Source: JAEUIE01 sp046350055 (GTDB lineage Bacteria; Planctomycetota; Planctomycetia; Gemmatales; HRBIN36). Taken from it: a DNA stretch of 64,000 bases. Below the pieces are notes generated by a model. The model was not told the origin of the DNA and made no database searches. It saw only the letters and a list, made by a program, of their open reading frames with translations. This document shows, piece after piece, positions 61,235-64,000 of this stretch; the first letter of the stretch is position 1, and the number at the start of each line of letters is the position of its first letter. The translations under genes and the position numbers were made by a program. Where the stretch lies: NCBI GenBank assembly GCA_046350055.1, contig JAXMBC010000001.1, positions 2,604,001 through 2,668,000 on the forward strand. Reading direction: 5' to 3'.

Positions 61235-63166
61235 ATGACACAATCGATATTACGCCGCCTGCTCCCGTGGAGTGTGTTGCCGGCCGGGGTAGTGATACTG
61301 GGTTTAGCGACATTACAGCCGGTAAGTCTGGCTCAGGAAGGTGCTGCACCAGGAAGTGCAGGGCAGGCTGAAATGGAAAACGGCCAGCAGGTGCTTACCC
61401 GTGGCCCCATTCATGAAGCATTTGGGCAACCCACAGTCTTCAATCCCAAGCCGGGATTGGCTATCACCAAGAAACCTCCTCAGCCCGTGGAAGAACTACC
61501 ACCCGACGAGAAGCCCGAAGGGGACAATGTGGCCTGGATTGGTGGTTACTGGAGCTACGACGAAGAAAAGACCGACTTCATGTGGGTCAGTGGCTTCTGG
61601 CGTGTACTTCCCCCCGGTCGCCAGTGGATGCCGGGTTACTGGAATGACAACGCTGGTCAGTATCAATGGGTGAGCGGATACTGGGCCAATGCGGAACAAC
61701 AGGAACAACAAGTGGTGGAACAGGCTCCACCCGATTCGCTGGAGCAAGGTGCACCTCCCACCGCTCCCTCGGAAGAACACATCTGGGCACCTGGTTGCTG
61801 GGTCTATCGTGATACCCGCTATCTGTGGAGGCCAGGCTACTGGGTAGTCAATCAGCCCGGCTGGTGCTGGGTGCCCGATTGTTACACCTGGACCCCCGGT
61901 GGCTATGTCTACGTTGCTGGATATTGGGATTGGTCTATTCGTCGTCGAGGTATCCTCTTCGCACCTTGTTACTTCGATCCTGTCGTGGTCTATCGACCTG
62001 GGTACTACTATCGACCAACAGTCTGTCTTGATATCGATGTCATCACACCTCACTTTTTCTGCAGGCCAGCATACGGTCACTACTACTTCGGCGATTACTA
62101 TGCCACCAGTTATCTGAGCATCGGCATCACTCCCTGGTTCAACTTCACGTATGCTCGAGGCAGCCGGTTCTACTCCTCCGACTTCAGCTACTACGAATGT
62201 CATTATCGGCGCACGAATCCTCGCTGGGGCATCGAAGTTCGAGTCGGGTATGAACGGTATCGTGACAATGTGAATCTCCGTCCGGCTCGCACGTATGTGA
62301 ATCAGCAGACAGTGATCAACAACATCACGATCAATAACAACAAGACGACCATCATCAATAACAACACCAATAACCTTGCCCTGGCCAAGCCAATCAAGAC
62401 CTACACGGCAAACATGGCTAAGGACAACAACGCTCCCATGAAGTTTGAGAAAATCAACGATACGCAGGCTCGCAACTTCAGCAAGACTGCTGTCGAGACT
62501 CGCAACCTGACCCAGGAGCGTGCTAAGGTCGAACGCAATCTGGCGGCCGCTGCCAAGACGGGTAGCACGGCAGGTGGTAGTACTGCCATTCGCAATGTGA
62601 CGATGCCGAAATCTCCGATCCTTTCGAAGATGTCGTCCAATAATACCGTGGAAACGGGCAAGACCAACGTGGGCGGTATCGGTGGCAACGTCACTCGCAC
62701 CCCACCCGCTCTGCCAGGTGGATCCTCAACTGCTGGCAAGGTGGCTGGCACCACCGGTACAGCAGGGGCAGGTACCAAAACTGGTCCTATCACCGGTGGC
62801 ACTGGTGCCGGTAGCAAAACAATGGGTGGCAGTACTGGTTCAGGCTCGACAGGCACCGTTGGTGCTGGCAGCAAGGTTGGCGGAACGGGATCAACTGCTG
62901 GCAGCAAGACAGGTGAGTCAGGCTCCACTGGCACTAAAACGAGCGGTGGATCTTCGACAGGTAGCTCTGGTACAGGCAGCAAGGTCGGTGGATCGTCCAG
63001 CACTGGCTCGGGTAGCAAAGTGGGCGGCTCGACAGGCAGTTCCGGAGCAGGAAGCAAGTCCGGCGGAAGCTCCAGCGGCAGCGGATCACCAAGCAAAGGC
63101 TCGGGTGGTTCCAGCAGCTCGGGCAGCTCCGGTGGAAACAGCAAGAAAGATAAGGACAAGCCGTAA
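61235..63166 (+). CDS. YXWGXW-repeat secreted protein with low-complexity Gly/Ser tail
   Basis: A 643-residue exported protein (signal peptide about 1-34, VLPAGVVILGLATLQPVSLA). Residues about 95-250 hold repeated Trp/Tyr/Gly units (WIGGYWSYDEE, WVSGFWRVLPPGRQWMPGYW, QWVSGYWAN, CWVPDCYTWTPGGYVYVAGYW) typical of the YXWGXW family. A Tyr-rich segment (255-350), an Asn-rich stretch (INNITINNNKTTIINNNTNN) and then about 150 residues of Gly/Ser/Thr/Lys repeats (TGSGSTGTVGAGSKVGG type) follow. The architecture suggests a wall- or matrix-associated structural protein. Confidence 0.8.
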   Translation: MTQSILRRLLPWSVLPAGVVILGLATLQPVSLAQEGAAPGSAGQAEMENGQQVLTRGPIHEAFGQPTVFNPKPGLAITKKPPQPVEELPPDEKPEGDNVAWIGGYWSYDEEKTDFMWVSGFWRVLPPGRQWMPGYWNDNAGQYQWVSGYWANAEQQEQQVVEQAPPDSLEQGAPPTAPSEEHIWAPGCWVYRDTRYLWRPGYWVVNQPGWCWVPDCYTWTPGGYVYVAGYWDWSIRRRGILFAPCYFDPVVVYRPGYYYRPTVCLDIDVITPHFFCRPAYGHYYFGDYYATSYLSIGITPWFNFTYARGSRFYSSDFSYYECHYRRTNPRWGIEVRVGYERYRDNVNLRPARTYVNQQTVINNITINNNKTTIINNNTNNLALAKPIKTYTANMAKDNNAPMKFEKINDTQARNFSKTAVETRNLTQERAKVERNLAAAAKTGSTAGGSTAIRNVTMPKSPILSKMSSNNTVETGKTNVGGIGGNVTRTPPALPGGSSTAGKVAGTTGTAGAGTKTGPITGGTGAGSKTMGGSTGSGSTGTVGAGSKVGGTGSTAGSKTGESGSTGTKTSGGSSTGSSGTGSKVGGSSSTGSGSKVGGSTGSSGAGSKSGGSSSGSGSPSKGSGGSSSSGSSGGNSKKDKDKP

Positions 63167-63184
63167 GCTGTATAACCTGATGCA
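63110..63184. other. Placeholder superseded by the next entry (ignore)
   Basis: Coordinates of this entry are not meaningful; the terminator after the YXWGXW gene is given in the following entry. Confidence 0.
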
Positions 63185-63210
63185 AGAGCCTGCCCCTAGG
63201 GCAGGCTCTT
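63184..63210. terminator. Bidirectional terminator between the YXWGXW and secA genes
   Basis: A perfect 12-bp stem AAGAGCCTGCCC (63184-63195) with GGGCAGGCTCTT (63199-63210) around a three-base loop, with T bases following on the plus strand and a TTGCAT stretch on the minus strand. It lies between convergent genes. Confidence 0.85.
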
Positions 63211-63213
63211 TGC

Positions 63214-64000
63214 TTAATCCACATACGGATCAGCACCCAGCTCTTTGAGAATCTCCTGCCGCTGTTTCTCGTAGACCATCAGATCGACACGCTGCTTGTA
63301 GTGCTTGCGTTCCATCTTGTGCTGGGCCTGCTCGAAGAGCTTCTGATAGGATTGCCAGTCACGCTGGCCACCTTTTTGCCCCATCGCCTTCAGCTGTTCA
63401 TACCGCTCCTGCCCCAGGGCTTCGAGCAGTTCATCCTCGAAGCAGAGGTAGAACTGGCAACTACCCGGATCACCCTGGCGACCGGAGCGGCCTGCCAGCT
63501 GGCGGTCGACACGTCGGGCATCGTGGCGTTCTGTACCGATAACATGCAAACCGCCTGCTTCTGCCACCCCTTTGCCCAGCTTGATGTCAGTGCCGCGGCC
63601 AGCCATGTTGGTAGCGATAGTAACCGCACCAGGCTGACCGGCACGGGAGACTACCTGGGCTTCCGTCTCATGCTGTCGGGCGTTAATGACTTCATGCTTG
63701 ATGTCCAGAGCGGTAAGCTTGCTGCTGAGCCGCTCTGACTTCTCGACGGAACGGGTGCCAATGAGCACCGCACGGCCCTGTGCTACCAGTTGCTTAACTT
63801 CCTGGGCAACATGGTCAAATTTCGCTTCTTCGGTGGGAAAGACTTTATCCGGCCACTGCTGGCGGATCATGGGACGGTTGGTCGGGATGGCCACGACAGG
63901 CAGTTTGTAGACGCGGGCGAACTCTCGTTCATTGGGATGAGCCGTTCCCGTCATACCGCCGAGCTTCTTGTAGAGCTTGAAGTAGGCCTGAAAAGTGACC
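63214..64000 (-). CDS. secA: SecA-type translocase ATPase, C-terminal part (partial, short form)
   Basis: The gene enters from the right edge; 261 codons are visible in the minus frame. The second nucleotide-binding domain is clear: GGMTGTA, VVAIPTNRP, LIGTRSVEKSERLS, VTIATNMAGRGTDIKLG, VIGTERHDARRVDRQLAGRSGRQGDPG. Normal SecA continues for some 250-350 residues beyond this point. Here it ends only about 80 residues later, after one helical segment (EQAQHKMERKHYKQRVDLM) resembling the start of the helical scaffold, and there is no Cys-rich zinc-binding tail. It may be a second, shortened SecA paralogue. Confidence 0.85.
   Translation of the reverse strand, partial: VTFQAYFKLYKKLGGMTGTAHPNEREFARVYKLPVVAIPTNRPMIRQQWPDKVFPTEEAKFDHVAQEVKQLVAQGRAVLIGTRSVEKSERLSSKLTALDIKHEVINARQHETEAQVVSRAGQPGAVTIATNMAGRGTDIKLGKGVAEAGGLHVIGTERHDARRVDRQLAGRSGRQGDPGSCQFYLCFEDELLEALGQERYEQLKAMGQKGGQRDWQSYQKLFEQAQHKMERKHYKQRVDLMVYEKQRQEILKELGADPYVD

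Noticed and set aside
62700..63130. Possible CRISPR or tandem-repeat array
   Set aside because: The repetition follows Gly/Ser/Thr/Lys codons in frame within the YXWGXW protein; no uniform repeats and spacers.
62401..63159. A Pro/Leu/Val-rich minus-strand frame opposite the YXWGXW tail
   Set aside because: It is the complement of the Gly/Ser/Thr repeat coding sequence and has no independent support.
63110..63184. The feature entry with reversed coordinates and zero confidence
   Set aside because: It carries no claim; the valid terminator entry is 63184-63210.

Overview
The window looks like chromosomal DNA of a planctomycete (Planctomycetota), possibly related to the Gemmatales. The reasons are a BBP7-family outer-membrane protein, a YXWGXW-repeat protein, an NPCBM domain, eukaryote-like Ser/Thr kinases, HEAT-repeat proteins and a PVM-type (Planctomycetes-Verrucomicrobia) bacterial microcompartment locus. 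Genes are dense and often overlap by ATGA or TAATG. No gene-free stretch exceeds about 300 bases. I saw no rRNA, tRNA, CRISPR array or insertion sequence.

Layout. 1-9021 (+): end of an NPCBM protein, then a chain of an HtrA-like protease, a pseudoprotease, a DUF1624/HGSNAT-like membrane acyltransferase, a second pseudoprotease fused to a degenerate alpha/beta hydrolase, and a Ser/Thr kinase. 9004-12757: YugP-like zinc peptidase (-), HEAT protein, PpiC-type isomerase and YidD (+). 12777-19992 (-): a fused ABC solute receptor/permease, two tandem POT transporters, a thioesterase, a MetE-like protein lacking zinc ligands, an alkyltransferase and a VOC protein. 20015-26586 (-): a partial Tad secretion/pilus cluster (TadC, TadB, CpaF, TadG-like, CpaB, TadE). 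26834-32049: housekeeping genes (pyrF, def, accD), a kinase and two secreted Cys-rich proteins. 32104-37791: ClpS, a five-PAS hybrid histidine kinase, a deoxyhypusine-synthase-like enzyme and a Cys-phosphatase that ends in a cytochrome c'-like haem motif.

37843-46269 (-) is the microcompartment operon: DeoR-type regulator, PduL, two BMC-H hexamer proteins, acetate kinase, three BMC-P pentamer proteins, acylating aldehyde dehydrogenase, class II aldolase and a DeoC/LacD-like protein. The set fits cleavage of L-fuculose/L-rhamnulose 1-phosphate to lactaldehyde, oxidation to lactyl-CoA, transfer to lactyl-phosphate and ATP formation. Four REP-like paired inverted repeats and several other hairpins occupy the intercistronic gaps; three of the repeats take the place of a normally spaced Shine-Dalgarno sequence.

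46393-64000: cupin, membrane protein, PaaK/CapK-like adenylating enzyme, an unusually GC-rich cstA, a VapBC-like toxin-antitoxin pair, GH57 branching enzyme, metallophosphoesterase, BBP7 protein, TPR protein, ScpB, NnrD, a probable SelW-like selenoprotein, a YXWGXW protein and the end of a short SecA.

The most notable item is the 80-codon gene at 60815-61057. It has a strong Shine-Dalgarno sequence, an in-frame TGA exactly at the second redox position of a CxxU motif, a Rdx/SelW-type body and a hairpin just after the TGA that fits the bacterial SECIS model. A simple gene caller would drop its catalytic N-terminus.
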